From contig CAYHHO010000001.1 of NCBI GenBank assembly GCA_964356445.1, positions 6,154 through 70,153 of the forward strand: 64,000 nucleotides of DNA, in the 5' to 3' direction. Below the pieces are notes generated by a model. That model did not search any database. It was not told where the DNA came from and worked only from the letters and a program-made list of their open reading frames with translations. This document shows, piece by piece, positions 9,657 to 19,377 of the stretch (positions are counted from its first letter, which is position 1; each line of letters begins with the position of its first letter). The position numbers and the translations under genes are program-made. This stretch comes from F1-60-MAGs104 sp964356445 (lineage in GTDB: Bacteria > Planctomycetota > Phycisphaerae > Phycisphaerales > SM1A02).

Positions 9657-10589
9657 ATGTCAATTCTCATCGACAGTAGCACACGAGTTCTCTGCCAGGG
9701 CATCACCGGCACCGCAGGTGCATTTCACACAAAAGGATGCCTCGAATACGGCACTCAAATGGTCGGCGGGACCACTCCGGGAAAGGGAGGTCAGCGCGAT
9801 GCGAATGGTCTGCCGATCTTCGAGACCGTTCACGATGCAGTCAAGGCGACTGGCGCGACAGCGACGATGATCTTTGTGCCGCCCCCCTTCGCTGGTGACG
9901 CGATCATCGAAGCTGCTGACGCGGGCATCGCAACAATTTGCGCGATCACCGAAGGCATCCCCGTGCAGGACATGATCCGAGTGCGGGCATCGCTTGAGCG
10001 ATACCCAAAGTCGACGCTCATCGGTCCCAACTGCCCAGGAGTCATCACTCCGGGTCGCAAGGTCGGCGAGAACAAGTACGAAGGTGGATGCAAGATCGGC
10101 ATCATGCCCGGATACATCCACATGCACCGCGTCGATGCGCCATCGAGGAAAGCAGTCGGCATCATCAGTCGATCGGGAACGCTGACCTACGAGGCAGTCT
10201 GGCAGTGCTCAGCTCGCGGCATTGGTCAATCAACATGCGTCGGCATCGGCGGCGACCCGATCAAGGGGCTCGACTTCATCGACTTGCTCGAACTGTTCAC
10301 CGCTGATCCAGAAACGAGTGCGATCGTCATGATCGGCGAAATCGGCGGAAGTGCGGAAGTCGAAGGCGGCCAGTGGCTGCAGAAGAACTCGAAGAAACCA
10401 GTTGTCGCGTTCATCGCGGGACGGACTGCGCCGCCAGGACGGCGCATGGGACATGCTGGCGCAATCGTCGGCGGTGCAGAAGACACGGCCCAGGCCAAGA
10501 TCGATGCACTTCGAGAGTGCGGAGTCTCGGTGGCGGAGAGTCCCGCTGATTTGGGCGCGTTCGCCGCACGGGCGCTGGGATTGAATTGA
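9657..10589 (+). CDS. sucD: Succinyl-CoA synthetase (ADP-forming) alpha subunit
   Basis: 310 residues, usual length. It forms succinate from succinyl-CoA with nucleotide triphosphate synthesis in the TCA cycle, together with SucC. CoA-binding segment at the N-terminus (CQGITGTAGAFHT), middle motifs LIGPNCPGVITPG and IISRSGTLTYE, and the phosphohistidine site in GRRMGHAGAIV. The beta-subunit gene sucC, normally adjacent, is not in this window. The SGNH-hydrolase gene starts two bases after the sucD stop codon. Confidence 0.95.
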   Translation: MSILIDSSTRVLCQGITGTAGAFHTKGCLEYGTQMVGGTTPGKGGQRDANGLPIFETVHDAVKATGATATMIFVPPPFAGDAIIEAADAGIATICAITEGIPVQDMIRVRASLERYPKSTLIGPNCPGVITPGRKVGENKYEGGCKIGIMPGYIHMHRVDAPSRKAVGIISRSGTLTYEAVWQCSARGIGQSTCVGIGGDPIKGLDFIDLLELFTADPETSAIVMIGEIGGSAEVEGGQWLQKNSKKPVVAFIAGRTAPPGRRMGHAGAIVGGAEDTAQAKIDALRECGVSVAESPADLGAFAARALGLN

Positions 10590-10591
10590 GC

Positions 10592-11647
10592 ATGTTGCGC
10601 GCTCGACCGACCGTGGCGCGCGTGCGGTGGACGATCACACGACTTCTTGTGCTCGCGATTTTCGCGGGGGCACTCGCGCTTGGGATTGGCACGCCAGCGG
10701 ATGCATCGCGCGCGCAATCCACCGACGGCGCGGCGGCGGCGACAAAAGAATCCGGCCACCTCTACGACCGCCTCGTCATCATCGGCGCCAGCGCATCGGA
10801 TGGATTTGGCGTCGCGGTTTTCGAAGAAGTCGCAGCGAACGCGCAGCCAGCGGAGTCGACACCAGCGGCGACCAAGAAGGGTCGAAGGGTATCGCTGAAT
10901 CTCTCTGACGTGCTTCGATTGGCGATGACGACGAACGAGAGCACCGCATCTGACTCGCCGAAACGAATCGTGCACCACTACGCCAGCGGATTTTTCTTTT
11001 CGAATCCGGGCGTGGTCGGACGCGGAGAGGTCGATCGAGCACTCAATGCCAAACCGACGCTCGTCTTGGGGTTGGACTTTCTCTTCTGGTACGTCTACGG
11101 CACGGTCAGCGCTGAAGGAAAGAAGATGCAGACCAGCGAAGAGCGACTTGCGAATCTCGACGCGGGGTTGGCACAACTGGATCGAGTGGTCGCCGCTGGA
11201 GTGCCGCTGGTCATTAGTGATGTACCCGACATGCACGCAGCGATCGGCAAGATGCTTGCCAAGAACCAAGTTCCTGCTGTCGAGACGATCGCCAGCGCGA
11301 ACACGCGAATTGCAGAGTGGATCGCAACCCGGCCAACCGCGAGGCTGATTCGACTCTCGCAGATCCTTGGCTTGCTCAAGGCAGGTGGCACAGTCGACTT
11401 GGCGGGGCGCACTTGGACCACCGACGAATTCGGAGACTTCCTGCAGCGTGATCAATTGCATCCGACGTTTGTCGGGACGGTGATCATCGCTGCTGCGCTC
11501 ATCGATCTCGCGCGCGGGAACGAACCGACCTTGGATCCTCCATATGAGTTCACGCCGGCAACGATCCGCGCACGGGCGATAGCGCAGGACGCGAAGAAGC
11601 CCCAGAAGCCCGCGCCCGTCACTGGAGATTCGAAAGCAAGTCAGTGA
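10592..11647 (+). CDS. SGNH/GDSL-like hydrolase, exported
   Basis: 351 residues starting 2 bases after sucD. A signal peptide or anchor is visible near the N-terminus (LLVLAIFAGALALGIGTPADA). Block I reads LVIIGASASDGFG, so the family GDS is GAS here while the nucleophile Ser is kept. The C-terminal DQLHPTFVG supplies the Asp-x-x-His of the catalytic triad. Such enzymes are esterases or lipases of many substrates; none can be named. The last 29 bases overlap the convergent gene on the other strand. Confidence 0.7.
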   Translation: MLRARPTVARVRWTITRLLVLAIFAGALALGIGTPADASRAQSTDGAAAATKESGHLYDRLVIIGASASDGFGVAVFEEVAANAQPAESTPAATKKGRRVSLNLSDVLRLAMTTNESTASDSPKRIVHHYASGFFFSNPGVVGRGEVDRALNAKPTLVLGLDFLFWYVYGTVSAEGKKMQTSEERLANLDAGLAQLDRVVAAGVPLVISDVPDMHAAIGKMLAKNQVPAVETIASANTRIAEWIATRPTARLIRLSQILGLLKAGGTVDLAGRTWTTDEFGDFLQRDQLHPTFVGTVIIAAALIDLARGNEPTLDPPYEFTPATIRARAIAQDAKKPQKPAPVTGDSKASQ

Positions 11648-13634
11648 TCGACTGACGGGCTTGCGCGTCGGTCGTGCGAAGCAGCCAGCCTCCGACCACT
11701 TCGCGCGCCGCCTCGACTCCTGCAACCCGTTTGATTTCAGGTGCCAGCCGAGACAAGTCGACTGCCGGGCGAGTCGGTCGCACTTGCGCGCCGAACCATT
11801 CAAGAACCGCGCGGTCCTTGATCGATCCCAATTGCTGAGTCCACAAGTGCCAGAGCATGTCAGCGTCCGTCGGTAGCGGTGCGGCAATAAGTTTGTACGC
11901 GGCGAGGAACGCATCGCTCTGGCGCTGGCGAAAGAGCGAACCCAGCGCGAGCGGCGCACATGCGGTGGCAGTCGCCTGCCCTTTCGTCGATGCCAAAGAC
12001 CAAAGTTGGTTCGCCATCAAGTCGTCGCCCGTCGCAACGACATCTCGTAGCGCCCGCGCGAACTGGGCTGGATCATCCGATGACTTCGAAGCAACGAGCG
12101 CAGTTCGTGCATCCTCCTTCACATCGCTCTCGCCCTTCGCCGCGTCGAGCGCATCGGGCGGCGTGCGCGGCGGCAGTGGCATCGACGGAGGCGGTATCAC
12201 CATGAGTGGATCGCCGATCGTGGTCACCCGCCACGACGCGTCGATCGGTCCCTCGCACCAACGGCTCGCGACGAGAAACGGAATCATGTTCGCCATGCGT
12301 GTCGCCCCGAGACTCGGCGGGACGAACGCGACCAAGTAAGGCTCGAAGACGCTGCCCACATACGCGTAGACGCCGTGCTCCAGCCATCGCCCCCCCACCA
12401 TGTCGCGGCTCTCCGGACTCGTCAGACTCCACGAGTGAATGAGGTGCATCGCCATCGGCCGCTGCAGCATCGCGACATCTTCCGGGAAGCACTTGGCTGC
12501 GTTCAACATCTCGAAGTAGTCCATGTTGCCGATCGAGTTCATGTAGAGCACATCTGGCTTGAAGCCACCCATCAACATGTTGAGCCACGACACAGTGGAC
12601 GCCTGCGATCCCGAGTACTCGGTCGCTTCGTACCCAGCGCCGTTGAGCATCGAAACTGCCTCCTTCACGCCGTAGCGACCCCATTCGCCGTCAGATGGAT
12701 ATGTATTGATCATCCACACGGACTTCTGCGAGAGGAAGAGGCTGCACATGGCGGTGTAGGCGCTTCGAACTTCGCTTCCGAAAATCCACGCGGCGACTGC
12801 CCAGCGGGATCCATCCGCGTTTCGGCAGAGAGCGTCGGTGACTGCGACGGGCTCGCCAACCTTGGGACTCGCTCCTTGCGGCGGAGCCCACTGCGCACCG
12901 ACAGGTACCTCGGCCTTTGCTGGAAGCGATCGGCAGATCGTGACGGCGTCGATGACATCTCCGAGCGCTGCGTACGCGAGGGTCGTCGTACGCGCAGCAT
13001 CTTCGACTCGCGCAGAGAGTTCGAGGAACTGCTGCGGCGTGAACTGCGCACTTGGGGCGTCGAAATTTCCGTCGAGCCATCCAAGCACCTGACCATGCCC
13101 TGCCGCAAGCGCGACGGCCGCCGTCCACGCGGGATCGCTCATGCTTGTCATGACCATTCCGATCGGCTCGAAACGCACCGACGCGAATGCCTGCGCGGGA
13201 GATTCGGGAGTGGCAGTGCTGCCTGGCACCGTCCACGCTTTTGTGACGGTTTGATAGGCGAGCGCGCGGCGTTCGGTTTCACCTGCGGGCATCGCACCGA
13301 CCGAGGTGCGGCGAATCACTTTGCTTGGCTTGAACGCACGCACGAACATGGGCGCGTAGAAGTCGTCTTCGATGAGCACCGGCCAGCGCGCTCGCAGCGT
13401 CCACCGCGAAATCTCGTCGAGGTATGTCGCTGCATCCGGGACGAGCACAACCTTGTCCATCATCATGATGCGCATCCGCACCTGAAACGATCGGATCCCC
13501 AGTTGTTCCATCCACGAAATCTGCATGGGCTGAGCGCTCTGCTGCGGCGGCGCGGTCACGGTCGGCGTGGCGGTCTGGGCGAATGCGGGCGTGGCGATTG
13601 CAAGCAAGAGCCACGCGATCCAATGTGTGAACAT
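11619..13634 (-). CDS. Large secreted protein of unknown function
   Basis: 671 residues with a clear signal peptide (MFTHWIAWLLLAIATPAFAQ), which sets the start at 13634. I do not recognise a named family. Visible segments are VVLVPDAATYLDEISRW and PVLIEDDFYAPMFVRAFKP near the N-terminus, a middle segment with FKPDVLYMNSIGNMDYFEML, and a proline-rich linker (PPPSMPLPPRTPPD) before a helical C-terminal third. The overall pattern suggests a periplasmic protein with two folded domains. It begins 41 bases after glpD on the same strand, so it may be read through from the glpKD unit, but no functional tie to glycerol is evident. Confidence 0.65.
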   Translation of the reverse strand: MFTHWIAWLLLAIATPAFAQTATPTVTAPPQQSAQPMQISWMEQLGIRSFQVRMRIMMMDKVVLVPDAATYLDEISRWTLRARWPVLIEDDFYAPMFVRAFKPSKVIRRTSVGAMPAGETERRALAYQTVTKAWTVPGSTATPESPAQAFASVRFEPIGMVMTSMSDPAWTAAVALAAGHGQVLGWLDGNFDAPSAQFTPQQFLELSARVEDAARTTTLAYAALGDVIDAVTICRSLPAKAEVPVGAQWAPPQGASPKVGEPVAVTDALCRNADGSRWAVAAWIFGSEVRSAYTAMCSLFLSQKSVWMINTYPSDGEWGRYGVKEAVSMLNGAGYEATEYSGSQASTVSWLNMLMGGFKPDVLYMNSIGNMDYFEMLNAAKCFPEDVAMLQRPMAMHLIHSWSLTSPESRDMVGGRWLEHGVYAYVGSVFEPYLVAFVPPSLGATRMANMIPFLVASRWCEGPIDASWRVTTIGDPLMVIPPPSMPLPPRTPPDALDAAKGESDVKEDARTALVASKSSDDPAQFARALRDVVATGDDLMANQLWSLASTKGQATATACAPLALGSLFRQRQSDAFLAAYKLIAAPLPTDADMLWHLWTQQLGSIKDRAVLEWFGAQVRPTRPAVDLSRLAPEIKRVAGVEAAREVVGGWLLRTTDAQARQSITDLLSNLQ

Positions 13635-13675
13635 GGAGAAAATGTACTCCCGTCGATCGAGGCCACTCAGCCCAG

Positions 13676-15259
13676 TCAACCGGTCAGCTGGTAGCCCGCT
13701 GCGAGTGCCCTAAACGTGGCGCACTCAGACTCTGCCCACGCTGCGTCTCGCCCTAGTTCTGCCGCAATGACAGCAGCAACGCCGGCTGCAGCGTCGTGCG
13801 CAGCTTTCGCATCAAGCAAGAGGCTTCGCGTCCGCCGTGCGAGCACATCGTCGACGCTTCTGGCCATTTCATGTCGCACCGCATATGCGACGACTCCCAT
13901 CGGATAGGGCAGGCGCGCATGAATGGGCTTGTTCCACTCGGGTCGCTCCCCGCAGACAGCACGCACCGCAGGCGCATCGCTGCCGTAGACGCGAAGCCAG
14001 TCTTCTGCTGGCATCGCCGAATCATCGCGCGCGATCCAGCCATGCACGTGCAGCGATTCAGTACCGCACGGACGATGATCGAGCTGCCCGACATCGATCA
14101 CCTGCGCCATCGTGTCCTCTGCCATGCGTCGATAGGTCGTCCACTTCCCGCCCATGATCGACACCATGCCGCTGGGGCTCACGACCACCTTGTGTGAACG
14201 AGACAATGACTTGGACGGCGAATCGATTCCGCTCTCGTGCACAAGCGGTCGCATTCCTGCGTAGACCGAGCGAACATCGGCGCGCGTCGGATCGTGCTCG
14301 AGATACCTCCCGGCATTGCGAAGGATGAACTCGATCTCATCAGGAAGCGCGCGCGGCTCGATTTCTGCTTGCTTCATCGGCGTGTCGGTGGTGCCGACGA
14401 CGACTCGTCCATGCCAAGGGATGACGAAGAGCACGCGGCCATCGTCGGTGTGAGGGACCATGATCGCGCGCATGCTCGGCTGAAGCGTGCGGTCGAAGAC
14501 GAGGTGGACCCCTTGCGCTGGCTCGATCATGCGCGAAGACTTTCCGTCGTCGAGCAGACGCAGTTCGTCGCCGAAGATTCCGCAGGCATTCACGACGACG
14601 GTTGCGCGAATCTCGAGCGTGCGCCCGCTCTCGGCATCGACTGCTCGCGCGCCTCGCACGCAACCATGCGCGTCTTTCAGCAACTCGCTCACCCTGCACT
14701 GGTTGAGCACGACCGCGCCAAGATCTGCAGCGGTGCGAGCAAGCGTCACCGCCATGCGAGCGTCATCGAACTGACCGTCGTGATACTCAATCCCGCCGAG
14801 GAGCCCTTCGCGCGCGACATTTGGAATCGCCTCGATCGTTTCCGCCGCCGACAGAAACTTGCTCGGCGCAAGGTTTCGCTTTCCTGCAAGCAGGTCGTAC
14901 AACTTCAGGCCAGCCCCGTAGAACGGTCCCTCCCACCACGAGAAGCGCGGCACGAGGAATGCAAGGTCGTGCACCAGATGCGGTGCGTTCTCGTGCATCA
15001 GCCCGCGCTCGTGGAGTGCTTCCATGACCAAGGCGATGTCGAGTTGCTCGAGGTAACGCACCCCCCCGTGGACCAGTTTCGTGCTGCGGCTCGAAGTTCC
15101 CTTCGCGAAGTCGTGCGCTTCAACGAGGCACGTCGTATACCCGCGCTGCGCCGCATCGACTGCTACGCCAAGTCCAGTCGCACCACCGCCAACGACAAGC
15201 ACATCGAACGACTTGCCATCGGCGCTCGCAAGCATCGCGTCGCGCGAAAATTGCGTCAC
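13676..15259 (-). CDS. glpD: Aerobic glycerol-3-phosphate dehydrogenase (FAD)
   Basis: 527 residues. It oxidises sn-glycerol-3-phosphate to dihydroxyacetone phosphate and passes electrons to quinone at the membrane. The FAD dinucleotide fold is FDVLVVGGGATGLGVAVDA, followed by the signature SSRSTKLVHGGVRYLEQ and the C-terminal IMGGKWTTYRRMAEDT. The GTG at 15259 is preferred: GGGAGG lies 7 bases upstream and the codon overlaps the glpK stop as GTGA. An ATG 15 bases further up would ignore this site. Directly coupled to glpK, together forming a glycerol catabolic pair; no glpF or glpR is seen. Confidence 0.93.
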   Translation of the reverse strand: MTQFSRDAMLASADGKSFDVLVVGGGATGLGVAVDAAQRGYTTCLVEAHDFAKGTSSRSTKLVHGGVRYLEQLDIALVMEALHERGLMHENAPHLVHDLAFLVPRFSWWEGPFYGAGLKLYDLLAGKRNLAPSKFLSAAETIEAIPNVAREGLLGGIEYHDGQFDDARMAVTLARTAADLGAVVLNQCRVSELLKDAHGCVRGARAVDAESGRTLEIRATVVVNACGIFGDELRLLDDGKSSRMIEPAQGVHLVFDRTLQPSMRAIMVPHTDDGRVLFVIPWHGRVVVGTTDTPMKQAEIEPRALPDEIEFILRNAGRYLEHDPTRADVRSVYAGMRPLVHESGIDSPSKSLSRSHKVVVSPSGMVSIMGGKWTTYRRMAEDTMAQVIDVGQLDHRPCGTESLHVHGWIARDDSAMPAEDWLRVYGSDAPAVRAVCGERPEWNKPIHARLPYPMGVVAYAVRHEMARSVDDVLARRTRSLLLDAKAAHDAAAGVAAVIAAELGRDAAWAESECATFRALAAGYQLTG

Positions 15260-16758
15260 GGCGATGCCTCCCAACCGCGAGACTTTTCGATCGCCATCTT
15301 CCAGCGCGCCAGTTTCGCGGCGCGCGTGGCCGGCGAAGTTGCTGGCGTGAATGTGCGATCGACACTTCTTCGCGCCTCAATCTCGTCGAGCGACTTCCAC
15401 ACGCCCGTCGCTAGCCCCGCGAGGTACGCAGCGCCGAGTGCAGTTGATTCGAGCACCGTGGGTCGTTCGATCGCAATTCCCAGCGCATCGGCGTGCATCT
15501 GCAACAGAAGGTCGCTCGCACACGCGCCGCCATCAACGCGCATCACCGCGATTGCGGCACCTCGGTCGGCATTCATCGCCTCAACCACTTCGACATTCTG
15601 CATCGCGATTCCTTCAAGTGTCGCACGCGCAATGTGCGCCGCCGTGGTCCCCCTAGTCATCCCAAAGATCGCGCCGCGCGCAGATGCATCCCAGTGCGGT
15701 GCGCCGAGTCCTGTGAATGCGGGCACCACGACGACACCGCCAGAGTCTGCGACCGAGGCGGCGAGCGCGTTCACATCCTCCGCCCTCTTGATGATGCCCA
15801 GCCCATCCCGCAACCATTGGATGGATGCGCCGCCCATGAAGACGCTCCCTTCAAGCGCATAGACGGCAGGCGAACCTTTCATTCGCCAGCCAACTGTTGT
15901 GATAAGCCTCGACCGACTTCGAACGATTTCCGCGCCAGTGTTTGCAAGCAGGAAGCACCCAGTGCCCAGTGTCGTCTTGACCATCCCAGGTCGCACACAT
16001 GATTGACCGAAGAGCGCGCACTGCTGATCGCCGCCGATGCCCGCAATCGGAAGTGACTCTCCGAACAACGCTCGATCAGTTTCTCCGCACACTCCACTGC
16101 TGTCGACGATTTGCGGAAGAATCTCGCGGGGAATGCCGAAGAGGCGCAGCATGTCAGCGTCCCATTCCAGCGTTTGCAAGTTCATCAGCATCGTGCGTGA
16201 TGCGTTGGAGACATCAGTGACATGAACACGCCCACCTGTGAGATTCCACACAAGCCATGAATCGATCGTGCCAGCTGCGAGTTCGCCGCGACGGGCGCGA
16301 TCCGCAGCACCGGGAACATTTCGCAGGATCCACGCAAGCTTGGATGCGCTGAAGTACGGGTCGAGCAGCAATCCTGTGCGCTGCGATACATCTTCCTCGA
16401 CGCCTTTCGCTCGCAGAGCGTCCATATCACTCGCCGTGCGCCGATCCTGCCACACGATTGCGTTACAGATTGGTGTACCGCACTTGCGATCCCACACCAC
16501 AATCGTCTCTCGCTGGTTCGTGATTCCAATTCCCGCGATCGCTCTCCCGACCGATGCAGCCTCTCGATGCACCTGTTGTGCTGTCGCCAACTGCGCCGAC
16601 CAGATCTCGGCCGCATCGTGCTCGACCCAGCCAGGTTGTGGAAAATGTTGTACGAATTCGCGCTGGGCAGTCGCGACGATGGCGCCCGTCTCATCAACGA
16701 TGACCGATCGCAGGCTGCTCGTTCCCTCGTCAAGCGCAAGTATGTGTTTTCGCGTCAT
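15256..16758 (-). CDS. glpK: Glycerol kinase
   Basis: 500 residues, the normal family length. It phosphorylates glycerol to glycerol-3-phosphate using ATP. FGGY-family landmarks: N-terminal LALDEGTSSLRSVIVDE (phosphate-binding DxGTxS type), GIGITNQRETIVVWDR, VWQDRRT, AGIGGDQQCALFGQ, KTTLGTGCFLLANTG and VPAFTGLGAPHWD. It overlaps glpD by four bases (GTGA) and begins 24 bases after the stop of the long helical secreted protein on the same strand, so a longer transcript from the ribosomal protein genes is possible. Confidence 0.96.
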   Translation of the reverse strand: MTRKHILALDEGTSSLRSVIVDETGAIVATAQREFVQHFPQPGWVEHDAAEIWSAQLATAQQVHREAASVGRAIAGIGITNQRETIVVWDRKCGTPICNAIVWQDRRTASDMDALRAKGVEEDVSQRTGLLLDPYFSASKLAWILRNVPGAADRARRGELAAGTIDSWLVWNLTGGRVHVTDVSNASRTMLMNLQTLEWDADMLRLFGIPREILPQIVDSSGVCGETDRALFGESLPIAGIGGDQQCALFGQSCVRPGMVKTTLGTGCFLLANTGAEIVRSRSRLITTVGWRMKGSPAVYALEGSVFMGGASIQWLRDGLGIIKRAEDVNALAASVADSGGVVVVPAFTGLGAPHWDASARGAIFGMTRGTTAAHIARATLEGIAMQNVEVVEAMNADRGAAIAVMRVDGGACASDLLLQMHADALGIAIERPTVLESTALGAAYLAGLATGVWKSLDEIEARRSVDRTFTPATSPATRAAKLARWKMAIEKSRGWEASP

Positions 16759-16782
16759 CGACGCTGCGAATCTACTTGAAAG

Positions 16783-19377
16783 TCACTTCACGCCTGCTGC
16801 GCGAAGTTGCTCTGCGGTCAGGATGTGCTTCAACCTCAGCAACAACTTGTCGCGAGCAACGTCGCGCTCGAACGCGAATCGCGCCGCCTCTTGAATCGCT
16901 CGCTGGACGCGAACTGCTCTGCGCATAGCCAACTCCACCTCGACCTTGTCGTCATAGTCCGCGACTCTCGCGACGAACCGCGCCGGAGGTGCCTCGGTTC
17001 GCATCTGCTTCAACATCCCTTCGATCGCTGCGTCGCGTTCTGCACCGAATTCGTCCCGAGCGATCGCGAGCACACTCCGCTGGGGCGGCGTGAGATCGGC
17101 GAGTGCGAGCGCCGCCTTGAGCCACGATTCGACGTGCTCGGTCTCGCGGCACGCACCCTGAAAGGCATCGCGCATGTAGGCACGCCGGACGGCTTGTCCA
17201 GCCTCAGCGGGGATCACTGCGATGATCGCCTCCAGCGCAGCGCGCTGCGCGTTCGCCTTGGCATGCGCCGCCTTCGCCCCGTCCAAGAGAGCTGCATTCT
17301 CGGCGTCCGCCAGCGATCTAGCGTACAGCTGCAACTCCGCGCGGTCTCCGTGCGCATGCGCGTTGTACTCTTGCCTGGAAAAGAACTGCGACGGTTGCAT
17401 CCGAGTCTGCTCGATGCTCGCTCGGCTTAGATCCTCGGCGGTACTGATGATGGTCGCCACCGTCGGCGCGAGTGCCTCCGCGACTGACTTGCACTCAGCA
17501 GGCGAGAGTCCGACACTCATCGCCGCGAGCAGCACATTCCCAACCTCTTCACCTCCTGCAATGTTGTCGAACAAGCGATCCAAGCCAGGGACGCGATCGC
17601 CGCAAATTCTCGCAGCACGCAGGAGCTGCACGACCGGGCTGCTCCCCGAGTCAGCAACCGCACTCCCGACTCCATCGAAGAATCGATCCTCGATTGTTCG
17701 ACGAGTGCCCTCCAACTCAGCCTGACGCGAAAACCACTGCTCGAGCTCGGCTGAACTGCGAATCTCGGTCAGGGCTGGATCCTCAAGAGACGTTCGCAAC
17801 GAGATTGTCAGTGTGTTGAACACGCCGATGTGCGGTTTGATCTGCGCATCCCACTCGGCCCAGTAGTCCGCCATGAGTGCACCCAGCGTTGCGGCTGCGC
17901 CTTCGTCGCACCCAAGCGCCGCCTCGATGCGATCGGCCCAGTCCAGTTCCATGCGGCGCGCAACCCAAATGCCTTGGAGGTCTCCCCAGTCGTTCAATCG
18001 TTCTTCCTCTTCCTCCGAGGCATCGGCTGCTGCACTCTCTCCGGCGAGCCCAGTGGAATCCCCATAGAGAAGTGCCTGATCTTCTGGGAGAAAGAGCGCT
18101 TCCTCTTCGTCACTGCCGAGCTTGCCGAACGCAGAAGCCGCTTCGATTCCGCGAGCTGCGTAGATCGCTTCGAGTGCCTTGTTGTCTTCGGTAGCACGCC
18201 TCTCCTCTAACACATCGCGGGCAGCCCGATTCTCGCGCGAGCTGCCAACGTCCTCGATATACATACCCTCTCCTCGCGCGATTTGTTTGTCGAGTAGCGC
18301 AGCCAGCTCATCGACGATTCGATCGTCTCGATCACTCCACGCCGAATAGATCGATCGGATCATCGCGCGCTGGTTGTCAGTCATCGCTCTCATGCGAAGT
18401 GTCCCGAGCGCGACTTGATCGACGAGCCTGCCGCCTTGATCGAGTTCGTAGAACTGCTCGAGATAACGGCCTCGAAACTCCCTCGCCAACTTCGCATCGC
18501 GCGGTTTCAGAACTTCGAGAACAGCGCGATATGCGCGCGTGCTGCTTGCGCGCAGCGGCTTCTGTGACTCGATGACCACCGCTATAGCAGCCGCGAATGC
18601 CTCTCTCGCTGCATCAAACCGCGCATCAGCTTCCGCCTCGGTCAGAGTCAGGATTTCGCCGCGCGCAGTACCTGCCGTCCTCGCGGCCATGTCCAGCGCA
18701 TACTTGAACTTGGCAGCAGCACTCGCACGCAGCAGCCGGTCGTGGCGGGCATCAAAGTCGCCAAGCGCGTTCTCGCATGCGCCGCGCAACTCGGCCGCGC
18801 CCTCCACCGATTTCCAGTCCAGACCTCGAAGGATCGCAGGAACATCCACACTGGCCGCCCGCGTGCGCTCGAAGATCGACAGCGTTCGCCAAATCTCGCG
18901 AGTCCTCGACGCGCCCGTACGCGCGACCGCGACATGATCGCTCTCTGGAAGCGCCGCGCGAACACCATCGAAAAGCGACTCCTCGAGCGCGACCGCCTTG
19001 CGCAGGACGGCCATGTAGAGGTCCAACGACCGCTTCATGTACTCAATCGTGGGGAACTGGGCGGCCTCCATTCTGTGCGTCATGCGATCTTCGAGTTGCT
19101 CGATGTCGCCCGCGCGAAGTTCTCGGTGCGCAGCGATGTACTTCATATACGCCGCTTCTAACGCTGGATAGATCGGCCGGTAGTCCACCCCGTTCTGCTC
19201 AAGGAGCTTTGTCAATTCGACGAGCCCGACCGGATCCGCGACGAGCCCCAGTGTCCCCTGGAAATGCGCGGAAGCGCCGCTTTCTCCCATCGCTACCACG
19301 ATCGCCGCGATGATCGCGCACGCGATGCGACCAACGCGTTGAGTCCACGCCCCACCGGTTTGCGTGGTGGTTCGCAT
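16783..19377 (-). CDS. Large helical secreted protein of unknown function
   Basis: 864 residues starting at 19377, where TGATG joins it to the DinB-fold gene. A signal peptide is visible (VGRIACAIIAAIVVAMGESGASA), ending about residue 37. The rest is almost wholly alpha-helical, rich in Ala, Glu and Arg, with many short repeated-looking helices, and has no Cys-rich or catalytic motif that I recognise. An acidic segment near residue 440 (AADASEEEEERLNDWG) may be a linker. It is probably periplasmic or surface exposed. Some gene with this outline is common in large planctomycete genomes, but I cannot name a family. Confidence 0.7.
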   Translation of the reverse strand: MRTTTQTGGAWTQRVGRIACAIIAAIVVAMGESGASAHFQGTLGLVADPVGLVELTKLLEQNGVDYRPIYPALEAAYMKYIAAHRELRAGDIEQLEDRMTHRMEAAQFPTIEYMKRSLDLYMAVLRKAVALEESLFDGVRAALPESDHVAVARTGASRTREIWRTLSIFERTRAASVDVPAILRGLDWKSVEGAAELRGACENALGDFDARHDRLLRASAAAKFKYALDMAARTAGTARGEILTLTEAEADARFDAAREAFAAAIAVVIESQKPLRASSTRAYRAVLEVLKPRDAKLAREFRGRYLEQFYELDQGGRLVDQVALGTLRMRAMTDNQRAMIRSIYSAWSDRDDRIVDELAALLDKQIARGEGMYIEDVGSSRENRAARDVLEERRATEDNKALEAIYAARGIEAASAFGKLGSDEEEALFLPEDQALLYGDSTGLAGESAAADASEEEEERLNDWGDLQGIWVARRMELDWADRIEAALGCDEGAAATLGALMADYWAEWDAQIKPHIGVFNTLTISLRTSLEDPALTEIRSSAELEQWFSRQAELEGTRRTIEDRFFDGVGSAVADSGSSPVVQLLRAARICGDRVPGLDRLFDNIAGGEEVGNVLLAAMSVGLSPAECKSVAEALAPTVATIISTAEDLSRASIEQTRMQPSQFFSRQEYNAHAHGDRAELQLYARSLADAENAALLDGAKAAHAKANAQRAALEAIIAVIPAEAGQAVRRAYMRDAFQGACRETEHVESWLKAALALADLTPPQRSVLAIARDEFGAERDAAIEGMLKQMRTEAPPARFVARVADYDDKVEVELAMRRAVRVQRAIQEAARFAFERDVARDKLLLRLKHILTAEQLRAAGVK

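Noticed and set aside
10226..11959. Open frame of 577 codons on the minus strand opposite sucD and the SGNH hydrolase
   Set aside because: It is antisense to well-supported genes, and its product is rich in Arg and Ser with no recognisable domain.
12375..13694. Open frame of 439 codons on the plus strand
   Set aside because: It lies opposite the signal-peptide-bearing 671-residue gene; His/Arg-rich product without motifs.
14237..15862. Open frame of 541 codons on the plus strand across glpD and glpK
   Set aside because: It lies antisense to two firmly identified enzymes and has no ribosome site or family motif; long antisense frames are common at this GC content.
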